Origin: a virus
Reading direction: 5' to 3' (one strand)
DNA: 31,031 nucleotides
IMG/VR virus record: IMGVR_UViG_3300021375_000108
Coordinates: 1 to 31,031 of that record
In this document: positions 20,604 through 27,620 of the stretch, in pieces
Numbering within the stretch: the first letter of the stretch is position 1
Layout: each line of letters opens with the position of its first letter
Position numbers and translations under genes: made by a program
The notes under the pieces: generated by a model
Databases searched by the model: none
Told to the model about the DNA's origin: nothing
What the model saw: the letters and a program-made list of their open reading frames with translations, nothing else

Positions 20604-20892
20604 GCGTTTTAATGGAGGCGGGTCCGTAAGCGGGTCTGAAGGCTCGCGGGTTAACATAGGAGCGGGAGCTAAGGGCTCAACTAGGGGTGCGCCCGATTCT
20701 GATATGGGTCCCCGGATTAAGAGGGCCAATAAGCGTCCGAAGCTACCCGATGGCGCGTTTGACCCCACGAAAGGCCCGAAGCCGAAGAAGATGCGTGGCG
20801 GCGGCATGGTTAAGAAGAAGCCTGTGCAAAAGATGCGTGGCGGCGGCATGGTTAAGAAGATGCGCGGCGGCGGCATGGTTAAGAAGAAATAA
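20587..20892 (+). CDS. Basic protein with MRGGGMVKK repeats, 101 aa
   Basis: The protein is basic and low in complexity. It opens with RRFNGGGSVSGSEG, carries GAGAKGSTRG, and ends in three copies of MRGGGMVKK (residues about 70-100). The FNGGGSV segment matches the FADGGSV type motif of the large HExxH protein, and GGGMVKK tails are frequent in marine phage proteins. It may bind DNA or take part in virion assembly; nothing is proven. AGGAG precedes ATG 20587. It overlaps the upstream gene by 17 bases and the adaptor gene starts one base after its stop. Confidence 0.65.
   Translation: MAMKPRRFNGGGSVSGSEGSRVNIGAGAKGSTRGAPDSDMGPRIKRANKRPKLPDGAFDPTKGPKPKKMRGGGMVKKKPVQKMRGGGMVKKMRGGGMVKKK
20803..20888 (+). 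repeat. Three repeats of about 24-36 bp encoding MRGGGMVKK
   Basis: The run ATGCGTGGCGGCGGCATGG is present near 20791 and 20833, with a third copy differing by one base (CGC for CGT) near 20860. Copies are separated by AAGAAG-type linkers, the middle one by PVQK codons. Such arrays can change in copy number. Confidence 0.75.
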
Positions 20893-20893
20893 G

Positions 20894-21562
20894 ATGGCCA
20901 CTTCGGGAAGCACAGATTTTGAGTTAGACGTCGCTGATTATGTAGAAGAGGCGTTTGAACGTTGTGGCGTGGAGGTTCGTACAGGTTACGATCTTAAAAC
21001 GGCAAAACGTTCTCTCAATCTGTTGCTTGCAGATTGGGCTAATCGAGGCTTAAATCAATGGACCATTAAACAACGTTCGTTAACGCTGGTTGTAGGCGAC
21101 GGGGAATACGATCTAGGAACAGACGTCATTGACGTGTTGTCTGTGATTGTCCGTCGGGATGGAACAGATTATTCCATGGATCGTCTGAGCCGGGACGAAT
21201 ACCTTACTATTCCTACCAAAACCACGCAGGGCCGCCCTAATCAATTCTTTTTAGACCGTCAGCTCACGCCAAATTTAAAGATTTGGCCGACTCCGGAAAA
21301 CACCTCGGATGCTGTGATTTACGATGCGCTCACTCGTATGGATGACGCGGATGTTTACACAAATACCATGGATATGCCCTTTCGTTTTTATCCGTGTTTA
21401 GCCGCAGGATTGTCGTACTACTTGTCTTTGAAACGCGCTCCAGAGCGCACTCAACTCTTAAAAGCCGTATATGAGGAGGAGTTTCAACGCGCGGCCGAAG
21501 AAGATCGCGACAGGGCCTCCTTTAATGTTGCCCCGAAATATGACTATTACGGGGGCCGATAA
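20894..21562 (+). CDS. Head-tail adaptor / tail accessory protein (P22 gp4-like)
   Basis: The 222-residue protein looks like the adaptor that binds the portal ring and closes the filled head (P22 gp4 / T7 gp11 type). Typical features are the N-terminal helix FELDVADYVEEAFERCGVEV, the segment TAKRSLNLLLADWANRGLNQW, then SLTLVVGDGEYDLGTDVIDV and RDGTDYSMDRLSRDEYLTI, and the C-terminal helix bundle ending YEEEFQRAAEEDRDRA. These are a recognisable marine phage set. ATG 20894 is chosen over the upstream extension because the extension runs through the repeat gene in another frame. The stop overlaps the next ATG. Confidence 0.72.
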   Translation: MATSGSTDFELDVADYVEEAFERCGVEVRTGYDLKTAKRSLNLLLADWANRGLNQWTIKQRSLTLVVGDGEYDLGTDVIDVLSVIVRRDGTDYSMDRLSRDEYLTIPTKTTQGRPNQFFLDRQLTPNLKIWPTPENTSDAVIYDALTRMDDADVYTNTMDMPFRFYPCLAAGLSYYLSLKRAPERTQLLKAVYEEEFQRAAEEDRDRASFNVAPKYDYYGGR

Positions 21563-21867
21563 TGTCAAAGTTTGCACTGGGTAAGAACTCTTACGCCATC
21601 TGTGACCGTTCGGGATTCCGATATCCTTACAGGGTTATGCTGAAGGAGTGGAACGGTCTTTTGGTGGGCCCGGATCAATATGAGCCAAAACACCCTCAAT
21701 TGGGTCCTTTTCGAAAGGTGTCTGATCCCGAGGCGCTTCGCGATGCGCGACCGGATCGTATAGAACCCCTGGATGTTTACGTGGGTTTGCCCTTAATAGA
21801 GGACCCCACCCTTCGGCCCTGCCCCGGTTTTGGTCAGGTCGGCTTAGTAACGGTGAGCACGCCATGA
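21562..21867 (+). CDS. Small conserved protein, zinc-finger-like but lacking cysteines, 101 aa
   Basis: The layout AICDRSGFRYPYRVMLKEWNG, then GPDQYEPKHPQ, then SDPEALRDARPDRIEP matches a small marine phage family that normally has CDxCG and CxxCxExxHPQ zinc ligands. Here only one cysteine is left in the first pair (CDRS) and the second pair is absent (VGPDQYEP). The fold may be kept without zinc. The C-terminus ends VGLVTVSTP, shared with the unrelated protein ending at 30031. ATG 21562 overlaps the previous stop (TAATG), and the end overlaps the next ATG (ATGA), with GGTGAG inside the last codons as ribosome binding site. Confidence 0.62.
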   Translation: MSKFALGKNSYAICDRSGFRYPYRVMLKEWNGLLVGPDQYEPKHPQLGPFRKVSDPEALRDARPDRIEPLDVYVGLPLIEDPTLRPCPGFGQVGLVTVSTP

Positions 21868-22514
21868 GTTTCACATACGATCAGCTAAAACAGGCCGTTC
21901 AAGACTACACCGAAAACGACGAAACGTCTTTCGTTAACAATCTTCCGGTGTTTATCCGTCAGGCCGAAGAGCGCATTCTTAAAAGCGTGCAATTGAGCTT
22001 TTTTCGCAAGAACGTGACGGGGAACATGACCTCGTCCAATAAATATTTGGCCGTTCCCAGCGATTTTTTGGCTCCTTTTTCGCTTTCGTTTGTAGATTCA
22101 AACAGTGACCACGTCTTTTTGGATTTTAAAGACGTAGATTTTGTTCAGTCTTTTCACCCAAACTCCGCAACAACCGGAAACCCTCGGTATTATGCTGTTT
22201 TTGACGTGGACAACTTCGTTTTAGGTCCTACTCCGGACTCCGCCTACGCCGTGGAATTACACTATTTCTACAGGCCCGCCAGCTTGACAGCAGGGTCCGG
22301 TTCGGGAACTACGTGGTTAAGCGAAAATGCAGAATTAACCCTTTTGTATGGAACCTTGATTGAGGCATATATCTATATGAAAGGTGAACCGGACATTATG
22401 GCTCAATACGAAAAACGGTTTGTAGAAGCAATTCAGGGCCTAAAAATGTTTGGGGAAGCCAAAGAGGTTACCGACGAATATAGGACCGGAAAGGTGATTA
22501 GGCCCAAACAATGA
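21864..22514 (+). CDS. Phage adaptor protein (DUF6682-like)
   Basis: The 216-residue product resembles a family named phage adaptor protein. The N-terminal helix FVNNLPVFIRQAEERILKSV, the strand FFRKNVTGNMTSSNKYLAVP, SDFLAPFSLSFVDS, HYFYRPASLT and WLSENAELTLLYGTLIEAYI are typical, as is the C-terminal helix. It would sit at the neck between portal/gp4-like protein and tail. ATG 21864 is coupled to the preceding gene through GGTGAG and ATGA. The stop overlaps the next ATG (ATGA). Confidence 0.7.
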   Translation: MSFTYDQLKQAVQDYTENDETSFVNNLPVFIRQAEERILKSVQLSFFRKNVTGNMTSSNKYLAVPSDFLAPFSLSFVDSNSDHVFLDFKDVDFVQSFHPNSATTGNPRYYAVFDVDNFVLGPTPDSAYAVELHYFYRPASLTAGSGSGTTWLSENAELTLLYGTLIEAYIYMKGEPDIMAQYEKRFVEAIQGLKMFGEAKEVTDEYRTGKVIRPKQ

Positions 22515-22804
22515 CGGTAGGAACTATGCAGCTAAATCGCGGTTTTCATGTTGAAGTTAAAACCACGTCTCATCGCGGTTTTGACCCGGAAGAAATAGCC
22601 GAAATGGCGGCGGACAAAATTATTTCTATTTCTGACGAAGCTGATCCGGTCATCCGGGACCAAGCTAAAGCGTTTCGTGAGAAGATAACGTCGGTTTTAG
22701 CTTTCTACATGCGTCAAGCGGTAAAAAGTGATAGAACTACCGTATACAACGCGTTGAATGACGCAGGCCATAAAGATTTGGCCGAAATGATAAGGAGAAT
22801 GTGA
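22511..22804 (+). CDS. Conserved small helical phage protein, 97 aa
   Basis: Residues FDPEEIAEMAADKIISISDEA, IRDQAKAFREKI, YMRQAVKSDRTTVYNAL and AGHKDLAEMIRRM match a small all-helical family that sits among neck and tail genes of marine phages; function unknown. The start overlaps the adaptor gene stop as ATGA, and AAGGAG at its very end serves the next gene. An assembly chaperone or small connector part would suit both size and position. Confidence 0.65.
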   Translation: MTVGTMQLNRGFHVEVKTTSHRGFDPEEIAEMAADKIISISDEADPVIRDQAKAFREKITSVLAFYMRQAVKSDRTTVYNALNDAGHKDLAEMIRRM

Positions 22805-22805
22805 T

Positions 22806-23240
22806 ATGGCCTTTTCGGGTAATTTCATGTGCACCAGTTTTAAGAAAGAACTTTTGGAAGCCGTACACAACTTCAAAAACTCTGGTGGCAGTACCTTCAA
22901 AATTGCGCTGTATACCAACAGCGCAAGCTTCACGGCGGCCACAACCGCTTACACAACTTCGAACGAGGTTAGTGGTACTAACTACACGGCTGGCGGAAAC
23001 ACTTTGACGCGAGTGGACCCTTCAACTAGCGGCACCACCGCTCTCACTGATTTTGCGGATACGACTTGGAGTTCCGCCACCATAACGGCGCGCGGAGCCT
23101 TAATTTATAACGATTCTGCGTCTGGTGACCCCACTGTGGTTGTCCTTGATTTTGGATCAGATAAAGCTTCGACTTCCGGCGACTTTTCGGTTGTTTTCCC
23201 GGCCGCAGACGCAAGTAATGCCATTATCCGGATAGCCTAA
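22806..23240 (+). CDS. Conserved phage structural protein, 144 aa
   Basis: The protein belongs to a common, uncharacterised marine phage family with signature NFMCTSFKKELLEAVHNF, FKIALYTNSASF, TSNEVSGTNYTAGGNTL, TWSSATITARGALIYNDS and VVLDFGSDK. Predicted all-beta with an N-terminal helix. It normally lies in the tail or neck module and probably is a virion protein. AAGGAG precedes ATG 22806, and its stop overlaps the next ATG as TAATG. Confidence 0.68.
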   Translation: MAFSGNFMCTSFKKELLEAVHNFKNSGGSTFKIALYTNSASFTAATTAYTTSNEVSGTNYTAGGNTLTRVDPSTSGTTALTDFADTTWSSATITARGALIYNDSASGDPTVVVLDFGSDKASTSGDFSVVFPAADASNAIIRIA

Positions 23241-23872
23241 TGTCGGGCATTGTCGTCCCCCTTGGCGGCTGGGGCCGCTCTGGCTGGGGCGCAATGCCTT
23301 GGGGCCAAACGGACCTACCTAAAGCCACCGGCTCTGTAGGTTCTGTTTCGGTCACGGCGGATGCTATTACCGCTGTCACGGGTGTAGCTGCCACCGGCTC
23401 TGTAGGTTCTGTTTCGGTCACGGCGGACGCTATTACCGCTGTCACGGGTGTAGCTGCCACCGGCTCTGTAGGTTCTGTTTCGGTCACGGCGGACGCTATT
23501 ACCGCTGTCACGGGTGTAGCTGCCACCGGCTCTGTAGGTTCTGTTTCCGTAGGTATTTTTGTTACGGTAAACGTAACGGCACCTAGCGAGGCTCAGGGTC
23601 AGGTTGGTTTGGCAACTGCTGCGGCAAACGCGGACGTTTCCGTCACAGGCCTAACCGCCGACGGGCTCGTGAATCAGGTGCTGGTGTATGGTCAGATTGT
23701 TCCAGACCAAAATCCGGGGTATAATGAGGAAACTCCGGTTCAGACTCCGGGGTATTCAGAGGCCACTCCGGTTCAGACTCCGGGGTACTCTGCGGAAACT
23801 CCGGTTCAAACTCCGGGGTATTCAGAGGCCAGCCCCTCCCAAAACCCCGACTGGGTTCAAATTGCAGCATGA
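23240..23872 (+). CDS. Tandem-repeat virion-type protein, 210 aa
   Basis: After a Gly/Trp-rich start (PLGGWGRSGWGAMPWG) the protein has three full and one partial copy of a 22-residue beta repeat (ATGSVGSVSVTADAITAV core), then an unrelated beta segment, then four to five copies of an 11-residue repeat (TPVQTPGYSE type) and the end NPDWVQIAA. Both repeat kinds are known from marine phage tail or virion proteins, which suggests an elongated outer protein. ATG 23240 overlaps the upstream stop. The repeats are near-identical in DNA, so copy number may vary. Function is inferred from composition only. Confidence 0.65.
   Translation: MSGIVVPLGGWGRSGWGAMPWGQTDLPKATGSVGSVSVTADAITAVTGVAATGSVGSVSVTADAITAVTGVAATGSVGSVSVTADAITAVTGVAATGSVGSVSVGIFVTVNVTAPSEAQGQVGLATAAANADVSVTGLTADGLVNQVLVYGQIVPDQNPGYNEETPVQTPGYSEATPVQTPGYSAETPVQTPGYSEASPSQNPDWVQIAA
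23324..23549 (+). repeat. 66-bp tandem repeat, about 3.4 copies
   Basis: Units begin at 23324, 23390, 23456 and 23522 with GCCACCGGCTCTGTAGG. The copies differ by very few bases. They encode a 22-residue beta repeat. Confidence 0.93.
23708..23853 (+). repeat. 33-bp tandem repeat, about 4.5 copies
   Basis: Units at 23741, 23774 and 23807 (CAGACTCCGGGG and variants) are 33 bases apart, with diverged copies before and after. They encode an 11-residue TPGYSE-type repeat. Confidence 0.9.
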
Positions 23873-23883
23873 GGTGTTAAAAA

Positions 23884-26800
23884 ATGCCAAGCACATATAC
23901 GCTTAACAACGGTATTGAAATAATTGCTACCGGAGAGCAGTCGGGTACGTGGGGCGACACGACCAATACTAACTTTGAGCTGGTGGACACGTCATTAGAC
24001 GGACAAGTTTCTGTAACGCTTGCAGCCACGGGAAGTTCCGGTTCTCCGAACACGTTGCCCGTTAGCGATGGGGCGGCCTCCAACGGTCGCAATCGTTTGG
24101 TTATTTTTGGCGACGGGGGAGATTTGGGGGGCACCGTTTTTGTTCAGCTTACTCCGAATGACGCCGAAAAAATTGTGTATGTTCGTAACAACCTGTCAGG
24201 CTCGCGCAGCATACTCTTGTTTCAAGGGACGTATAACTCCAGCAATGACTACGAGGTTCCCGCGGGAACGACCGCCGTTGTTTTCTTTAATGGTGCGGGC
24301 TCTGGTGCGGTAGCGGCAAACGTCTTTAACAACGCGTATTTTGACGCAATTACAACCACTACGGTGGATACCACGAACATTGAGGTTACTAACCTAAAAG
24401 CTAAGGATGGAACCGCCGCGGGTTCCATCGCAGATAGCTCCGGTGTAATCACCATTGCGTCTTCTGTGTTGACGACCACCGATATCAACGGGGGGACCGT
24501 AGACGGCATTACGTCGTTGTCTATGCCAAGTGGCACTGTAGACATTCAAGCTACGCATCCTACCGGCACCTCAAACGTCGGTTTTGGTAGCGGCACCTTT
24601 GCTAACATTGAGGCTGGTGGTACTCTTAATACGGCTATGGGTGTTAACGCCCTACAAGATTTAACTACGGGTGACAGTAACACAGCTATTGGGTATCTGG
24701 CCGCTTCTAATAGCACAACAGCAATTGGAACTACCGCAATTGGTAGAAACGCTATTGGCGTCGGCGTTCTTACTGGCAATTATAATACGGCTCTTGGCTA
24801 CGCAGCAGGTCAAGATTTAACCAGCGGCACCTTTAACTTTTTTGGTGGCTACGCAGCAGGCGGTAACGCAACTACTGCCGATGAGACTGTCGCTATTGGT
24901 AAAAACGCTATTGCCTCAGGTGTTCTTACTGGCGCTTATAATACAGCTATTGGCACAAGCGCTGGCAACGATTTAACCAGCGGCGCATACAACAACTTTA
25001 TCGGCTTTTCAGCCGGCGCTAACGCAACTACTGCCGACAGTAATGTTGCTATTGGTAGACAGGCTATTGGCTTAGGCGTTCTTACTGGCTCAAATAATGT
25101 TGCTATTGGTTATCAAGCTGGCTACGATTTAACCAGCGGCGATCACAACATTCTTTCGGGCTTTCAAGCCGGCTCTAACGTAACGACAGGTTCGGGAAAC
25201 ATATTTCAGGGCAACGAAGCGGGGGAATTTGCAACTACTGCTAGTTATGGCATCGCTATAGGTTATGAAGCCATTGGCTCAGGTGTTATGACTGGTGATA
25301 ATAACATCGCTATTGGTCGAATAGCCGGTCATGATTTGACTAGCGGCACCTTCAATAATTTTATGGGCTATTTCGCTGGCGCTAACGCAACTACTGCTTC
25401 AAATACAATTGCTATTGGTAGTAGCGCAATTGGTTTAGGTATCCTTACTGGCACTGCTAATATCGCAATTGGAGAACAGGCGGCCTACGATTTAACCAGC
25501 GGCGCTTACAACAATTTTATGGGTTTGCAAGCAGGTTATAACGCAACTACTGCCGATAACACTGTCGCTATTGGTAGAGCGGCTATTGGCTCAGGTGTTC
25601 TTACTGGTGACAACAACGTCGCTATTGGTTATCTAGCCGGTTATGATTTAACTAGTGGCGGAAGTAACTTCTTTGGTGGCGTACGTGCGGGGCAGACCGT
25701 AACTACTGGCGATAACAATGTTGCTATTGGTGAAAGCTCGCTTGGCGGTGCGGCTCTAACGGGCGACCGTAACATCGCTATTGGTTATCAAGCGGGCTAC
25801 GATTTAACCAGTGGCACTTACAATGACTTTTCTGGCTATCGAGCAGGTTTTAATTTAACAACCGGCTCATACAACATACTTCAGGGTCATCAAGCAGGCA
25901 ATAACGCAACTACTGCTAATTATGGCATCGCTATAGGTTATGACGCAATTGGCACTGGTATTATGACTGGTACTGATAATACCGCTATCGGTCGATTAGC
26001 AGGTGATGATTTAACCAGCGGCACATACAATACTTTTATAGGTTATACAGCAGGCCGAAACGCAACTACTGCTAATAACACCGTCGCTATTGGTAGAAGC
26101 GCCATTGGCTTCGGTGTTATGACCGGCACAGATAACACCGCTATTGGCTTTTCTGCCGGTTTTGATTTGACCAGTGGCACCTACAACAATTTTATGGGCT
26201 ATCGGGCCGGATATAACGCAACGGAAGCCGATAATACTATTGCTATTGGTAGATTAGCAATTGGTTTAGGTGTTGTTACTGGAGGACAAAATATTGCTAT
26301 TGGATATGAAGCTGGTTACGATTTAACCAGTGGCGGAAACAATGTCACGATTGGATACAGAGCAGGATATGAACTAACAGAAGGGCTTGGTAATACTTTA
26401 ATCGGTGGTTTTGATGCTGGCGGGGATATAACCACCGGAGATTACAACACGATTCTTGGCTATCAGGCAGGTTCTAAGGCAACTATTGCCAATAGCACAG
26501 TCGCTATTGGCCGTAACGCAATTGGCTTAGGTGTTCTTACTGGTGACGCCAACGTCGCTATTGGTCAAAGTGCAGGCTACGATTTAACCAGTGGTGCATA
26601 CAACGTCTTTATGGGCTTCGTAGCAGGCGGTAACGTAACCACAGGCGCTGACAATACAATTCTCGGCACGAATGCTGGTATCTCACTAACAACCGGCAGC
26701 AACAACACCATCATTGGACACGACGCAGCCCCAACATCCGCTAGCGTTTCTAACGAGATCACACTCGGCAATGCGTCTATTGCGACCATCCGCGCTCAAG

Positions 26801-27135
26801 TTACGTCCATCACAGCACTGTCGGATCGCAGAGACAAGAAGGACATCAAAGACCTGTCCGTTGGTCTGGACTTTGTTAACTCGCTGAACCCCGTCGAGTT
26901 TACGTGGAATATGCGTGACGGTGCTAAAGTTGGCCAGAAGGAAGCAGGATTCATTGCTCAAGAATTAGATGAAGCGCAGCAGGACGCAGGCGTTGAGGAG
27001 CTTATGAACCTTGTGCTAAAGACCAATCCAGACAGGCTTGAAGCCGCCCCAGGTAAATTGATCCCAGTCTTGGTTCGAGCCATCCAAGAACTGTCTGATG
27101 AAATTAACATTCTGAGAGAGAAACTAAATGACTGA
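23884..27135 (+). CDS. Tail fibre with YadA-like beta-roll repeats and S74 chaperone domain
   Basis: The 1083-residue protein begins with a phage fibre N-terminus (GIEIIATGEQSGTWGDTTN; about 1-150) common in marine phages. From about residue 245 to 950 it consists of repeats built from NTAIG/NVAIG, GVLTG, YDLTSG, NNFMGY and AGxNATTA elements, like the left-handed beta-roll of YadA-type trimeric adhesins; the DLTSG element occurs about 11 times. At the end is an S74 peptidase/intramolecular chaperone domain: SDRRDKKDI starts at residue 980, followed by NPVEFTW, AGFIAQELDEA and a coiled coil (IPVLVRAIQELSDEINILRE). This domain helps trimerisation and then cuts itself off. The serine before DRR is the expected cleavage residue. 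The fibre most likely binds the host surface. GAGGTG precedes ATG 23884. Confidence 0.88.
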   Translation: MPSTYTLNNGIEIIATGEQSGTWGDTTNTNFELVDTSLDGQVSVTLAATGSSGSPNTLPVSDGAASNGRNRLVIFGDGGDLGGTVFVQLTPNDAEKIVYVRNNLSGSRSILLFQGTYNSSNDYEVPAGTTAVVFFNGAGSGAVAANVFNNAYFDAITTTTVDTTNIEVTNLKAKDGTAAGSIADSSGVITIASSVLTTTDINGGTVDGITSLSMPSGTVDIQATHPTGTSNVGFGSGTFANIEAGGTLNTAMGVNALQDLTTGDSNTAIGYLAASNSTTAIGTTAIGRNAIGVGVLTGNYNTALGYAAGQDLTSGTFNFFGGYAAGGNATTADETVAIGKNAIASGVLTGAYNTAIGTSAGNDLTSGAYNNFIGFSAGANATTADSNVAIGRQAIGLGVLTGSNNVAIGYQAGYDLTSGDHNILSGFQAGSNVTTGSGNIFQGNEAGEFATTASYGIAIGYEAIGSGVMTGDNNIAIGRIAGHDLTSGTFNNFMGYFAGANATTASNTIAIGSSAIGLGILTGTANIAIGEQAAYDLTSGAYNNFMGLQAGYNATTADNTVAIGRAAIGSGVLTGDNNVAIGYLAGYDLTSGGSNFFGGVRAGQTVTTGDNNVAIGESSLGGAALTGDRNIAIGYQAGYDLTSGTYNDFSGYRAGFNLTTGSYNILQGHQAGNNATTANYGIAIGYDAIGTGIMTGTDNTAIGRLAGDDLTSGTYNTFIGYTAGRNATTANNTVAIGRSAIGFGVMTGTDNTAIGFSAGFDLTSGTYNNFMGYRAGYNATEADNTIAIGRLAIGLGVVTGGQNIAIGYEAGYDLTSGGNNVTIGYRAGYELTEGLGNTLIGGFDAGGDITTGDYNTILGYQAGSKATIANSTVAIGRNAIGLGVLTGDANVAIGQSAGYDLTSGAYNVFMGFVAGGNVTTGADNTILGTNAGISLTTGSNNTIIGHDAAPTSASVSNEITLGNASIATIRAQVTSITALSDRRDKKDIKDLSVGLDFVNSLNPVEFTWNMRDGAKVGQKEAGFIAQELDEAQQDAGVEELMNLVLKTNPDRLEAAPGKLIPVLVRAIQELSDEINILREKLND
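24630..26740 (+). repeat. Degenerate coding repeats of the fibre beta-roll
   Basis: About eleven copies of a 150- to 210-base unit share blocks such as ATTTAACCAGCGGC and TTGCTATTGG-type codons. A basic unit is near 52 residues, with longer units produced by extra NxxIG modules. Shared blocks could recombine and change fibre length. Confidence 0.8.
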
Positions 27136-27331
27136 CGCTGAGAAAAAAACCATCACGGTCAACGACAAGTTTTACAATGTCAAAGACCTCAGCGAGCAAG
27201 AGATTGTTATGGTCAACCATGTGGCTGATCTGGACCAAAAGCTGATGGCTGCCCGGTTCAACGTAGATCAATTGCAAGTCGCTCGTGATTCGTTTGTCGG
27301 CATGTTAACTAACTCACTTGAAAAGGAATAA
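27128..27331 (+). CDS. Small coiled-coil protein, DUF6447-like, 67 aa
   Basis: The product opens with a short beta part (KTITVNDKFYNVKDLS) then one helix (LDQKLMAARFNVDQLQVARD) with coiled-coil character. It resembles DUF6447-type small proteins found next to tail fibre genes of marine viruses. The start overlaps the fibre stop by 8 bases, so the two are coupled. A fibre chaperone or a regulator of its assembly is plausible by position. Confidence 0.6.
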   Translation: MTDAEKKTITVNDKFYNVKDLSEQEIVMVNHVADLDQKLMAARFNVDQLQVARDSFVGMLTNSLEKE

Positions 27332-27335
27332 ATCT

Positions 27336-27572
27336 ATGCCAGAAGAAGAAATCGAAATGACGGCAGAAGATATTGCGCGGCACTACAGTGCGTCGATGGA
27401 CTCTGTAAACCTCATTAACGCTGTGCTGGCATCGCCTGACGACTACGCAGATGACCCCACAGTGCTTCAACGCAATATTGACCACCTCAAAGGCACCATC
27501 GTCCGTGACATCTGGACGACGGAAGACATGACGCCTTTCAATGATGCGATTGCGGCGGGTGAGGCTGCATAA
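27336..27572 (+). CDS. Conserved small phage protein, 78 aa
   Basis: The protein (EEEIEMTAEDIARHYSASMD, SVNLINAVLASP, LQRNIDHLKGTIVRDIW, TTEDMTPFNDAIAAG) matches a small helical family next to fibre genes in marine phages. Function is unknown. ATG 27336 with AAAAGGA 8-10 bases upstream is chosen over the in-frame ATG 27318 within the preceding gene. It is acidic and probably a helical bundle. Confidence 0.65.
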   Translation: MPEEEIEMTAEDIARHYSASMDSVNLINAVLASPDDYADDPTVLQRNIDHLKGTIVRDIWTTEDMTPFNDAIAAGEAA

Positions 27573-27620
27573 CGAGGGGTCCCTTAGCCGCTTTTTAAAC
27601 GACAACAGCGAGCCCGTGCG

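Noticed and set aside
23324-23860. Possible CRISPR-like array
   Set aside because: Units are contiguous without unique spacers and are in frame in a protein-coding gene.
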